Shown here in pieces: positions 8,801 to 18,354 of a DNA stretch of 64,000 nt. The notes below the pieces were generated by a model. That model had not been told where the DNA came from. It worked only from the letters and a program-made list of their open reading frames with translations, and made no database searches. The translations under genes were made by a program, and so were the position numbers. Source of the stretch: Paramoeba atlantica (Eukaryota; Discosea); contig CDRNVI010000034.1 in the NCBI GenBank assembly GCA_977017575.1, positions 124,001 to 188,000 on the forward strand. The letters are read 5' to 3'. The first letter of the stretch is position 1. Each line of letters begins with the position of its first letter.

Positions 8801-10141
8801 CTACCCCCTCTTCGTCGGTACCTCTTCCGACAAACCACCACTCTCCTCCCCACCCCCTCCTTGCGGTACCGCAAACACCCTATAGGGTTTATAAAAATCC
8901 CGAAACGGGAACGGGGTAGCAAAGGCACCCACTCTTTTCCCGTTATTGTTATTATCGCTGTGTTGTGCGCTCTCCGGGTTCCCGCTGTCCCCTCCCCCCG
9001 TGCCCCCTGGCTCCCGGAGCACCACCTCCGTGACGTGCATCATGACGCGGGGGTGGCACAACAGGGGGACACGGAACACACTGTGGAGCATCCGGTCCAG
9101 GTGGGGGGGTAGGACCCCCTTGTAGGGGTGGGTGCGTATCTCCACACACAGCACCTCCCGGGGAAACGTGAAGGAGAGGGAGGGGGAGGTGGGAGAGGAG
9201 AAGTAATCATCCCCGAAGTGAGGAGAGTAAGGGGACGCCGGAGAGGTCGTGTTTCCTTCTGTGTTAGGAGAACAAGAGGACTCCGAAGAGATCTTGTCTC
9301 TTTTTGTATTAGGAGAACAAGAGGACTCCGGAGAGGTCTTGTTTCCTTCTGTATTAGGAGAATAAGAGGACTCCAGAGAGGCCTCGTTTTGATGAGGAGA
9401 AGAAGAGGACTCCGGAGAGGTATTAATTTTATTATTACTGTTGTTGTAGTAATAATTTTCATTGTGATAAAGATAATCATTGTGATTGTAATGTACATTC
9501 TGGTTGTCATTGTTGTTTTTGTGTTGTATGTAGGTGAGAGGTGTTCCCTCGCCCATGCTATGGGCTCGCACAAGGGAGAGCCCTGCGGGGCTGAATACTT
9601 GTTGCCACGAGCGAAGAGTGTCGTGGAAACGGGGAAGGTATGGAAGAAGGGCATGGAGGGTAAGTCGGGGTGGGGGTGAGGAAATAGGTGAGAAATGTTG
9701 AAAGTTTGCATCGGAAACCAAACGGGGGAAGGCAGACGGGTCGCTGCTTTTCAGATCCATACTGGAGGATGGGGTCACGGTGCAGGAAATGACGCCACTG
9801 AGCGAGTAAGGGATTTCGTAATCCACGTGGGCCTGCAGAGCGGTACCTTGTGTGGGAGACCGACGTGAGAGCTCTTGTTCGATAAAGTGTACCATTGAGG
9901 GACGTAACGGAGGGTAGACGCTATGATGACGGTTACATAGAATGGGTTTTACGAAAGCCCAGTGAGGGGGATCCCAGGAAAGGGTACGATAACACTGTGA
10001 GCAGCTCAGAAAAGGAATTAAAGTGGAAGGAGGTAGAACTGTGTGGGCGACACGGAGACGTTTCATTTGTTCTACACAAAGCTGTGTTTTTGTCTCGGAT
10101 TGCTTTTTGAGAACATCTTGAAGGGCACGTGGAGGTTTCAT
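8801..10141 (-). CDS. Hypothetical protein with low-complexity centre
   Basis: 446 codons, not recognised. The N-terminal 200 residues look globular, with C-S-Q-C-Y-R-T-L near residue 47 and C-N-R-H-H near residue 69, a possible metal site. The centre is Asn/Tyr/His-rich and is followed by four 15-residue repeats of the S-P-N-T-E-G-N-K type (45-bp DNA repeat at about 9225-9415). The C-terminal third is conserved-looking: F-P-R-E-V-L-C-V-E-I-R-T-H-P-Y-K-G-V-L-P-P. The DNA is GC-rich towards the 3' end, which creates long shadow frames on both strands. It has the same strand as all neighbours. Confidence 0.65.
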   Translation of the reverse strand: MKPPRALQDVLKKQSETKTQLCVEQMKRLRVAHTVLPPSTLIPFLSCSQCYRTLSWDPPHWAFVKPILCNRHHSVYPPLRPSMVHFIEQELSRRSPTQGTALQAHVDYEIPYSLSGVISCTVTPSSSMDLKSSDPSAFPRLVSDANFQHFSPISSPPPRLTLHALLPYLPRFHDTLRSWQQVFSPAGLSLVRAHSMGEGTPLTYIQHKNNNDNQNVHYNHNDYLYHNENYYYNNSNNKINTSPESSSSPHQNEASLESSYSPNTEGNKTSPESSCSPNTKRDKISSESSCSPNTEGNTTSPASPYSPHFGDDYFSSPTSPSLSFTFPREVLCVEIRTHPYKGVLPPHLDRMLHSVFRVPLLCHPRVMMHVTEVVLREPGGTGGGDSGNPESAQHSDNNNNGKRVGAFATPFPFRDFYKPYRVFAVPQGGGGEESGGLSEEVPTKRG

Positions 10142-10250
10142 TCGTGAGTTTGTAAGTATAGTTTAAGATATAAATATTTATTGCAGGGTTCGCAGAAACT
10201 ATAAAACTATCAATATACAATGAAGTACTATATACACTGCCGACCAATAT

Positions 10251-11222
10251 TACTGTGCCCCCCACTTATAGTGCCGCGGGGTACCCCCCCACTTATAGTG
10301 CCGTTTCGAAAAAAAAATTTCCGAGAAAAAATGACCAATTTTTTTTGACCAAAAAGTAGAGCAAATACGGTGTAAATTTCTAATATATTCGTGTATGGAA
10401 ATAGTTGAAACTTTATTATTAGTTCCCTTCATCAGTTGGACACTATGAAGATTTAGATGGCAGCGGATGACACTGGATGGCAATTTCGTAATGGTTTACC
10501 AAAACTAAAATTTGTGGAACGGTTTGCGCACATTTGAAAAAAAGTAAGGATGTAATCGAGACAATCATTTTCTGCAACTTCCGTGCTTACATCGCCTTCA
10601 ACAAATACTAGAAGCAGAGTCACGAACTTTGCCACCCTCGTGCTGGTGAGGACATTTCTCTTCGGTCACGCGCCATGCTTCCAAAATCTTTAAAAATTTT
10701 TGGTATGTCATCATCATGCTTCCAGTTTAGGAACTGTCCGAAGTATTGAAAGCAACGGTGCCTCTTTTTTTCAATCACGCATCAATCGCGGCCTCAAAGG
10801 AAGAAAGCGCCAGAGAAGCTTTAACAAAGAGCGAAAGGCAATTTTAAGAAAAGTGCACCTTAAATAGCTCCAAAAAATTAATGGTAAGCGTGCAGTGACG
10901 AAGGTATTCGTCTTTTTCGTGCGGAATACAGCTCGCCATTTCGAAATTTATTCACGAATTAATATTTCACAAATCTATATTTTTGGGTATCTTTATATCA
11001 CTTTTTTTTACGACCACTATACCCCATACCCATCAGTGGAGTAGAAACATTTACAGCGCTTAGGCACTCAAAACCACATGATAGAAAGAATTGCGCCGCG
11101 AAGCGGCGCGCTTTTTTTTGGGGGGAGGAAAATTTTCACCCTCGACCTGAAACATACTACCCCCCCCACTTATAGTGCCGTTTGGTCGAAAACCGCGGCA
11201 CTATAAGTGGGGGGGCACAGTA
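10251..11222. mobile_element. TA-flanked element with 26-bp terminal repeats, 972 bp
   Basis: The left end is TACTGTGCCCCCCACTTATA followed by GTGCCG. The right end is its inverted copy (CGGCACTATAAGTGGGGGGG, then CACAGTA). Both lie in TA. A second copy of the repeat lies just inside each end (10283 and 11157), suggesting self-insertion or doubled termini. A perfect hairpin GCGCCGC-GAA-GCGGCGC is at 11093-11109. I see no convincing transposase; the short frames inside are AT-rich and patternless. Confidence 0.75.
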
Positions 11223-11974
11223 TTGAGTTTTAATTATTAGCGAAGCTCTGCAACTTTTAATTAAAAAATCAATAATTTTTGTGCCAATATTTTCGTAGAA
11301 ATTTGTACATATCGACAAACAATAGAAGTTGTTAGTAGAGGGGCGGAAAACCCAAAAATTAGGTCAAAAGCGTTTTTTTGCTCCCAAAAAGATTCAAGAA
11401 TTTTTACAGGGAAGAAAGTTGCTTATCACAAAAAAAAATTATTATCCTTCGGAAGTACAAGTGTCCCTAGGTATAATCCGGACGGTGGTTTGCATCTCTC
11501 TAATCTTGTCAAATGCGTTGCGAAGGGCAGGTTATTAAGTGGTCATTAAATGATGGGATGCGGGTGTGATCTCGCATGATCTCAGACCGGGTGTTGACAT
11601 AAAGCCAATCTCGATCCTCCTGCGTCAAATCCTCTCATAAAATTTGAATTTTTGTGTAAAATCTATAGCACTCTTCTCTAAAACGTGGTTGCCAAGATCA
11701 GACCTCATGAGAAATTCAAAAATTGACCAAAAAGATAAAAAAAATGTTTCTCGCCAAAAATTGACAACTTTTAATTAAAAAAACAATAATTTTTGTGCCA
11801 TGAATTTTAGCGATAATAATTTTTGGCTTGGGTGCAATTACTATAAGCGTTTTTCAAAAACTATAAAAAACTATTTTTCTCCGTATCTCAAGGCGCTTTT
11901 AAGCCCTTCGACGCGCCTTATTTTCATGCAAATGCGTTTTAATCCCCTTTTTCTTCATTTTAAAACCGAAACAG
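11223..11974. repeat. AT-rich interval with a 37-bp direct repeat
   Basis: CAACTTTTAATTAAAAAATC plus AATAATTTTTGTGCCA at about 11250 recurs almost exactly at about 11763. The 510 bases between may be an insertion or a duplicated remnant. No coding frame was identified. Confidence 0.45.
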
Positions 11975-13020
11975 ATGCCCGAAACGAAACTGACGAGGAG
12001 AATTTTCTGTAAAGACTATTTTAATGAAGTACCGCGCACGGGAGGACAGAAACCATTGGTTGAATGCAACCTGTGTGAGGAGGGAAGTAAGAAGCGGGTT
12101 TTGGTTCCAAGAAGACTATCGACAGATTATCATTCCGCAGAGAAGCACTTAGTGAAACACAACAAAAAATATGGGGTACGAGGACACTTCCGTGGGTACT
12201 CATCGAAACGCCCACGTGTCAAAACGAAAATCATCGAAACGAAAGAAACTCATCGAAGGTGATTTTAATTACGTTTAGCATAGACAAACAAATTCACAAT
12301 CCTGCGGAAGTGGCAGACATAGGTTCTCAGTGTGCGACCCGCGCGCTGGAGCGCGCGGGTCGGCAAAAAATATAATTATGTCCCAGGGCTACGCTCACAG
12401 TTGGGCCTCGCTCGCAAACGGGAGCTTTTGCCTCCAGAAGTGGGCTTCGCTCACAGTTGGGCCTTGCCTCCAGACACGTAAACTAGGTGTCGCAGTATAG
12501 GAAAACAACTTTACAATCCTGCGGAAGTGGCAGACATAGGTTCTCAGTGCGCGACCCGCGCGCTGGAGCGCGCAGGTCGCCAAAAGATATAATTATGTCC
12601 CAGGGCTACGCTCACAGTTGGGCCTTGCTCGCAAACGGGAGCTTTTGCTTCCAGAAGTGGGCTACGCTCTCAGTTGGGCCTTGCTCGCAGACGGGGGCCT
12701 TGCTCGCATACTTGGGCTTCGCTCATAGTCGAGCCTTTCCTCCAGACACGTAAACTAGGTGTCGCTGCCTTCTTATTTTCAGGATCTCGACTTTCTCTTC
12801 CCAAAGTAATTAAAATCACCTTCGATGAGAAGATTGACGTTTCGATGAGTCACACTGTGACACGTAGGCACTTCAATGAGAAATCATCGAAGTGTTGCAA
12901 AAACTCACGGAAGTGCCCGAGGGGCCAAAATATGATACCTGGTGTGCTGAACAAAACGAAAAGCGTCGACGTGCAAATCCGACGTTAAACATCTCGTCAC
13001 AAGCGTCCGAACCTCAGGAC
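11975..13020 (+). pseudogene. hAT transposase N-terminus with BED zinc finger, interrupted
   Basis: A plus-strand frame starting at 11975 contains C-N-L-C followed by a spaced H-L-V-K-H (C-x2-C ... H-x4-H), preceded by G-G-Q-K-P-L-V-E. This is a BED-type finger typical of hAT transposase N-termini. At 12185 the frame runs into a 710-bp inverted-repeat element. Beyond it (12895-13020) a plausible continuation reads P-K-Y-D-T-W-C-A-E-Q-N-E-K-R-R-R. The body of the same element probably resumes at 16256 after the R1 and retrotransposon insertions. Confidence 0.6.
12185..12894. mobile_element. 710-bp element with about 96-bp terminal inverted repeats
   Basis: The left arm (12185-12280) and right arm (12798-12894) are imperfect inverted repeats. 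Both contain, in opposite orientation, CTCATCGAAGGTGATTTTAA followed by TTAC, plus ACGTGTCA and TCATCGAAACG. Between them lie two direct repeats (12301-12493 and 12518-12763), each with a strong hairpin CGACCCGCGCGC-TGGA-GCGCGC at 12336 and 12552 and short repeated modules of the GCTCACAGTTGGGCC type. It is inserted in a BED-finger reading frame. No target duplication was found. Confidence 0.7.
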
Positions 13021-13032
13021 CATAAGGATATT

Positions 13033-13130
13033 GCGGTGGTTGTACAACTACCGCTCTACCCTCGATTATTGAAAAAAAGTGAGCAAAAACAGTGAAAATA
13101 TAAGAGGAACACAGTAATATTCCGGTGAAA
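13033..13130. repeat. R1 terminal fragment
   Basis: TTGCGGTGGTTGTACAACTA plus CCGCTCTACCCTCGATTATT, followed by GTGAGCAAAAACAGTGAAAA, is the hairpin end of R1. It is cut off after about 90 bases and lies just before the longer copy at 13180. Confidence 0.75.
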
Positions 13131-13179
13131 CGGTTATTAAGGATAAAAGTAATTAAGGCAGAACGGATTTAAAAATTAA

Positions 13180-14165
13180 TTGCGGTGGTTGTAAAACTAC
13201 CGCTCTACACTCGATTATTGAAAAAAAAGTGAACAAAAACAGTGAAAATATAAAGGGGAACACAGTAATATAATAGAAGAAAAAAATATAAAAGGGGGCT
13301 CCGGTGGACCAAAACTGAAAAAAAACTTGAAAAAAATGGGGGGTCCATGGGGGGGTCCAGGGGGGGGGTCCAAGGGGGGGGGTCCAGGGGGGGGTCATGG
13401 TCGAGCAAATTTTTTCGAAAAAATTAGTTTTCGAAAGAAAACCGCAGAAAGGGTAGCCGGGGTCTTGGCGCGCATTTTCCACCCCCCTACCCGGGGGTGA
13501 CCCCCCCGCGTATCCGCAGGACGGGTCCGCCAAGTTCGGATTTTTTCGGAAAAAAAATTTTGAGAAAAAATTCAACTTGGCGAAAAAAATGACAAAAACA
13601 ATATTTTTCCAAAATCGTTTCCCCTATTGTATTTTGATAGTTTGGGACCTACACTAGCTTTCTCCGCAGTTGTTTTCGCAAGGTATCACTTCTTCGAACC
13701 GTGGTGCGCCCCTCAAAATGACCCATTTTTGACTAAAAAAGGTGAAAAAGTATTTTTCGGACCTAAAGGGGCATTGTTGTGTCGAAAGAATGGTATGGTT
13801 GGAATTGCATTCTCTACCCAATACGTTCGGTAGGCTTCCATGGAATACGGGTTTTAGCTTTTCTGGTTTTAGTATCCCGGGTTTTTGATAACCGGCTCTG
13901 GGGCTTCGTGTTCTTGGGTTCTTTGTATTAAGATCACTACGCTCCCAATATTTTAGGCGCATAGAATATTATATTATTTTTGGGATAGTTTCTCTTCTCA
14001 TAAAAAAAAAAAAAAAAACTTCCACTCATGCCTGCGAGTGATTTCCCACGCGCAAATGTCGGATTTCGTGCTCTGAGAGCAAAAATATGCGAAAATGACC
14101 CCATTTTTACCCGAAATTCGGCTATTTTTGGCTACAATCTTTCCGTTTTCCAGGCTAAATTTAGT
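13180..14165. mobile_element. R1 element, copy A
   Basis: Starts with the GCGGTGGTTGTAAAACTACCGC hairpin. It runs through the shared body: GGGGGCTCCGGTGG, G-rich GGGGGGTCCA repeats, GGGTAGCCGGGGTCTTGGCG, GGACGGGTCCGCCAAGTTCG, TATTGTATTTTGATAGTTTG and CTACCCAATACGTTCGG. It ends near TCTTTCCGTTTTCCAGGCTAAATT. The foldback end is missing and a 178-bp poly(A) retroposon interrupts it at 13841. No long reading frame; the apparent frames inside are not conserved between copies. Confidence 0.75.
13841..14018 (+). mobile_element. Short poly(A) retroposon inside R1
   Basis: Compared with R1 copies at 16.0, 18.6 and 46.7 kb, copy A has 178 extra bases ending in a 17-A tract (14002-14018). The flanks are the direct repeat CTTCCA (13835-13840 and 14019-14024), which occurs once in uninterrupted copies. 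A poly(A) tail plus target duplication indicates an RNA-mediated insertion. The 160-base body begins TGGAATACGGGTTTTAGC. I do not recognise its source and see no clear Pol III boxes. Confidence 0.7.
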
Positions 14166-14169
14166 ATAA

Positions 14170-14633
14170 TATGAAGCTGGAACGGATAACAGCTCGGGAG
14201 AGCGTCGCCCGACATTTAGCCCCCAAATCCTTGCCCCCTCCAAACAACCGATTAATATCCGCTGAGGATATCAGACCACCTCGTGCTCCAATTTCGAATA
14301 CGAGGAGGTACGTGTTCGGGTGCACTATTCGTCGTTCGTGTAATAGAGCGTTGTACTTGAGTTCTCTTACCAGGGGACAGTGAGCTCAACGATGTATTCT
14401 GTACCGTCAGTCAGTGCAACGAATCCGTCTGGACGTTGATGATTCGGATTGTTGTGTAGCCAATGTGGTGGATTTCGGTGACCTAGTAGGTCAAAATGCT
14501 GATATTTTGTATGCGGGGATTCTTGGATGTGTTTGGCGAGTTCAGTTAGCGCGGTGTCGTGTCTGAGGGTATAACGCCCCTGATCAAGAGATGTTTTACA
14601 GCCTGAAATTATTAGGCTCTTCGTTAAACGCAT
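14170..14633 (-). pseudogene. Non-LTR retrotransposon C-terminal fragment (REL endonuclease)
   Basis: The minus frame at 14367-14633 reads G-C-K-T-S-L-D-Q-G-R-Y-T-L-R-H-D and, later, R-P-D-G-F-V-A-L-T-D-G-T-E-Y-I-V-E-L-T-V, then P-W. It is a close relative of the C-terminus of the full element at 49.4-54.0 kb. After a frameshift near 14370 the similarity continues (L-L-V-F-E-I-G-A-R-G-G-L-I-S-S-A) to about 14170. These are the restriction-like endonuclease and the end of the protein. 5'-truncated, as is usual for such elements. Confidence 0.8.
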
Positions 14634-14712
14634 TGGTAGTTTTCAACGCGAAGCGCGCAGCATGAGTGACTTCTAAGTTGAAAACAACCACCGCGTTTAA
14701 CGAAGAGCCTAA
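14612..14712. repeat. R1-type foldback hairpin, copy 2
   Basis: The same inverted arms as at 7282, followed by AAAAAAGAAAATTATTGCC. It abuts the 5' break of the retrotransposon fragment. No R1 body is attached directly. Confidence 0.8.
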
Positions 14713-15065
14713 AAAAGAAAATTATTGCCTTAATTAATGTTGCCTTAATTAAAGTGGCGCTGATAAAAGCCGAAAACAGTTCTTATTTAAATATTCTTGT
14801 TTGTAGCATAAATATCACATTTCTGCTAAAAGTGTTCAATTTCTGATCATTTTTCATGTATTTCGAAATTTTCTGGACGAGCTTTACGGTCTTCAACCAG
14901 TTCAACGTGCGAGAGAAAAGCTAAAACGATTATTGAAAGGAGAAGTCTGAGACGGAATCATGAAGTTAATTTTTCCCAATTTTTCACCCAAAATGACAAA
15001 AAATTAATTATTGCCTTAATTAAAGCTGCCTTAAATTTAATTACCCTTAATTGAAGTTTCTACGG
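14713..15065. other. AT-rich filler with TTGCCTTAATTAA repeats
   Basis: Copies of GCCTTAATTAA occur at about 14727, 14743, 15014 and 15029, so the interval may be a small element with related ends. No coding frame is visible. Confidence 0.35.
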
Positions 15066-15180
15066 TAATAAAAGAAAAAAAAATATAAAAGGGGGCTCCG
15101 GTGGTCCAAACTTGGAAAAAAAATTGAAAAAAATGGAGGGTTTAGGGGGGGGGTCCATAGGGGGGGTCTAGGTGGGGGAT

Positions 15181-15537
15181 CTAGGGGGGGGCATACCGCA
15201 CAAATTTCTTTTTGAAAAAATTATTTTTCAAAATCTTCTTGGCGCGCATTTTCCACCCCCCTACCCTAACATAGGCAATACAAGTATGCATGACCCTCTC
15301 CTCGTCCATGCTTTCGCACCTAATTTGATCCACTACAGAGGTTGGAAGTCCTTCATCTTCTTGTGGAGTCAAGCACAGTGGGCAGTACTGTGCACCAAGA
15401 GGCACAACTACTTGCTTACAGGTTACGCAAGGTTCTGTGTCGCTCGCACAAACAAGACAACGCTTTGGTGCAACAAGTGAGACGTTGCGCAAAACCTTAC
15501 ATCTCGGGCACATTTCCTTAGTGGCAGGCTCGGGCAT
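15181..15537 (-). CDS. Double zinc-ribbon protein with R1-derived tail
   Basis: 118 codons. The first 90 residues hold four Cys pairs: C-P-R-C, C-L-V-C, C-V-T-C and C-P-L-C, spaced as two zinc ribbons, followed by an acidic segment. The last 28 or so residues (W-K-M-R-A-K-K-I-L-K-N-N-F-F-K-K) are read from R1 repeat sequence, so the original 3' end has been replaced by the insertion. It lies on the minus strand like the host genes. It may be a host gene fragment captured between two R1 parts. Function unknown. Confidence 0.65.
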   Translation of the reverse strand: MPEPATKEMCPRCKVLRNVSLVAPKRCLVCASDTEPCVTCKQVVVPLGAQYCPLCLTPQEDEGLPTSVVDQIRCESMDEERVMHTCIAYVRVGGWKMRAKKILKNNFFKKKFVRYAPP

Positions 15538-16150
15538 CGTGCTAAAAAGTGCGTTTAAAGACTTCTTAAATAGTACTGCTTTAAGAAATATAAATATTGA
15601 TTGAAGTATGATTGAGGAAATTTGTAAAACAACTGATTTAAATCCATGAACAAAAGCATAAATTTAAATAGTGGCAGACGGTGGCAGATGGTGGCAGACA
15701 AAACCATACACTTCTGCAGTACATCCATGGATGTTTTTTTTAAATCGCTTCTTTTTTGAAATTTTTAAAATCGCTTCATCGATTGTATTTTGATAGTTTG
15801 GGACCTACACTACCTTTCTACGCCATTGCTTTCGACAGATATCCCTTCTTTAAGTCGTGGTATGCCCGCGTAAATGACCCTTTTTTGACTAAAAAAGGTG
15901 AAAAAATATTTTTCGGACCTAAAGGGGTCTTTTTGTATCGAAAGAATGGTGTGGTTGGAGTCGCATTCTCTACCCAATACGTTTGTCAGGCTTTCATTCA
16001 TGCATACGAGTGATTTCCCACGTGCGAAAGTCGAATTTAGTGCTCTGAGAGCAAAAATACCGAAAAATGACCCCATTTTTACCCGAAAATCGGCTAGTTT
16101 TGATAATAATCTTTCCGTTTTCTTCAGCTTTCCACGCCAAATTTTCTTTT

Positions 16151-16251
16151 TTAGGTTCTTCGTTAAACGCGGTGGTAGTTTTCAACGCGAAGTGCGCAGC
16201 ACTAGTGACTTCTAAGTTGAAAACAACCACCGCGTTTAACGAAGAGCCTAA
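16151..16251. repeat. R1-type foldback hairpin, copy 3 (end of copy B)
   Basis: TTAGGTTCTTCGTTAAACGC with the complementary arm GTTTAACGAAGAGCCTAA, loop AGTGCGCAGCACTAG. The R1 body joins through TTTTCTTTT, the reverse complement of the AAAAAAGAAAA tail seen in the other copies. Confidence 0.85.
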
Positions 16252-16255
16252 ATAT

Positions 16256-17712
16256 TAGTTTGGAAAGCAGAGTTCGGAATTTCAACCGCAGCTCTCGAAC
16301 ATCCGTTGTTTCTTAACAGAAGTGTACGAGGTATGTGTCCCACTCCACCTCGAAGGGAAAAATTAAACGAACTGACCATTGAGTATGCAAAGCAAACTAG
16401 AGTAAAGATGTGCGTTGACCATAGTTTAAAAATTTCGGATGTGAGTTTATGTTTAGACACAGCCACTTTTCACCATATTACGACCTGCGCCGTTACAATG
16501 ATCAACAATGGTGTTTCTATGTATTGGACCGTCAGACACATGCCCGCAAGTGATGCATCCGCCTTTCAACTTCTATTAAAAGAGGTTGTAGAGGAGCTTT
16601 ACGCCGATCGAATTTTTGTGGCGCACGAGGCTTCAGACGCAGGAGCTGGAATCAAAAAGGGTTTGATAATAACCGCTGAAGAGAGTGGAATAGCTTACAC
16701 TGTTTGCATGGTCCAATCGCTTGAACTTTGCTTGGGGCACATAATGCGGATGGAAAATACTGATGAGATTTTAGGCCTCGGAAAAAATTACGAAAAGTGG
16801 CGGGAACCTTGTCCGACACGTTGGTGGTCGACCTTTGACTCGGTCGAACATGCTCTGGGTGATTCTGATTGGGAAGCGTTTACGACAAAAGCTCGAATGT
16901 TTTCGTGGCTTGAGTCGCCTCTCATTTATCCCATTGTTGGCAGATTCATGGAAAGAAACGAATGTACGCTCCCCAAGGCAATGCGAATTTGGATGCAGCT
17001 GATAAATGACGTATCTCAGCCACATGGGATGGTCTTAGCAGATCGCCTTGTGCGAATTTTGCGACACGAACATCTTTTTGCTGCATCACTATCTCCATGC
17101 ATTGACTGGAACGGACGGTCTTGCATTGTAGGACTCGGCCAGTGTGCTCGCAATTGGCGATAAAGTTGTCAAAACCCCCCAATAAAGAAGCGTCCGAGCC
17201 GGGAGTGCGTCAAGATTTGAATCTGTGGTTTAGTGGACGTGTGCAGGAGTTTTTTAACATGAACGAAGGTTTCTCTATTGAAAAAGAAAGTGAAATGTTT
17301 AAGTTTTGGTCGGACTTATCATTTAAAGGCAAATTTTACATTTGTCTAGGGCGGCACAGAAACTGACTTCGTTTGTTGCTTCTGAGGCAAGTTGTGAGAG
17401 ATTGCTAGTTCCGTGGGATTTATAAAACCCGCGTCATGAAAAGTGAACTCCACTTTTTTTCGTACAAATGTCCGTTTGAGCTGATTTTTGTGGCATTTTG
17501 CACATCTCACCATAGGAACTTTGCGCGCTTATTAGCGGGCCGCAACAGAGAACACCGACTATTTATAATTTACATTTACAATTTTTTCACTTTTCCGCCT
17601 TTCAATCTTATACACTTCTTAAAGGCGTGAGTCAAAACTTAAAACCGTATTGTCGATCACATTTCGAGATAAACAAGACCACGCTTTGCGTACATATCGG
17701 ATGAGTGAAGGC
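16256..17712 (+). pseudogene. hAT transposase body, frameshifted
   Basis: The 285-codon frame at 16306-17163 carries hAT landmarks: M-C-V-D-H ... L-C-L-D-T-A near the first catalytic Asp, the T-V-C-M-V-Q-S-L-E-L-C-L segment (the C-x-x-H-S-L-N-L equivalent), and P-T-R-W-W-S-T-F-D-S-V. The frame shifts at about 17164 and again near 17364, where F-V-A-S-E-A-S-C-E-R-L-L, the hAT dimerisation motif, appears. The 3' untranslated end stops at GAAGGC near 17712. The BED finger at 12 kb is probably its N-terminus. Inactive. Confidence 0.8.
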
Positions 17713-18354
17713 TTATCCGAAGGAATCTGTTCGTCCACTGCCCCTTATACCATAGACCAGACGACCCTTAGTCCATAGACCAGACGCAAGTATAATTTAA
17801 AATATACAATGTATTGTATGAAATAGATTTTCGCAATTTCCAATTGGATTCGTGTAGTGCAGGATGACGTACATCAATGAAGCACATTATATCTCTATGC
17901 ACATACACCTAGAAACATGCACATTCGCATGTACCTAGAAAGAAATACGAGTCTCATTTCCGAAAACACCGAATGCAGTAAAGTCTAACGGGAAGAATTT
18001 CATTCCGCGTGTTGCTGCGAGACTATCTTAGACCTTGTGCTTCGTGGCCTCTTCCCGGAAAAGGGTATTTCCAGGCGCTTTATTCTCCATCTCTACGTAA
18101 GAAGGAGCTAGTGGGTTGATTACATCCACCGTAACAAGCTGATGTCACATTTGGAATAATAGATCCGGGCCTTTTCCTTCTTCAAAGTGAAGCTCCATAA
18201 CGTCGGGGTTAAAACCATACTGTCGCAAAATTTTTGCAAAGCATGATTTTACTAGGGCGTGTCTCGATGCTCCCGTCTTGCCACTCACTCGATTGCTATC
18301 GAGAGCGTGTACTGGAAAGTGGTCATTGGGATGCAGTTCCCCGCATACACATAA
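17713..18354. other. No recognised feature
   Basis: Moderately AT-rich. The only pattern is a short direct repeat (CCATAGACCAGACG twice near 17750-17785) and a repeated ACATGCACATTCGCATGTACC-like motif around 17900. No coding evidence. Confidence 0.4.

Larger units (their letters stand above)
15066..16251. mobile_element. R1 element, copy B, interrupted
   Basis: R1 sequence runs 15066-15274 (from ATATAAAAGGGGGCTCCGGT to CCACCCCCCTACCC) and again 15777-16251 (from TCGATTGTATTTTGATAGTT to the foldback hairpin at 16151). About 190 bases of R1 between the two parts are replaced by some 500 bases carrying a zinc-ribbon gene. This copy shows that the foldback hairpin is the true far end of R1. Confidence 0.75.

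Noticed and set aside
8861-9711. Frames of 80-220 codons overlapping the 446-codon hypothetical
   Set aside because: They read the low-complexity repeats in other frames (for example Arg/Gly- or Ile/Thr-only stretches) and have no protein-like pattern.
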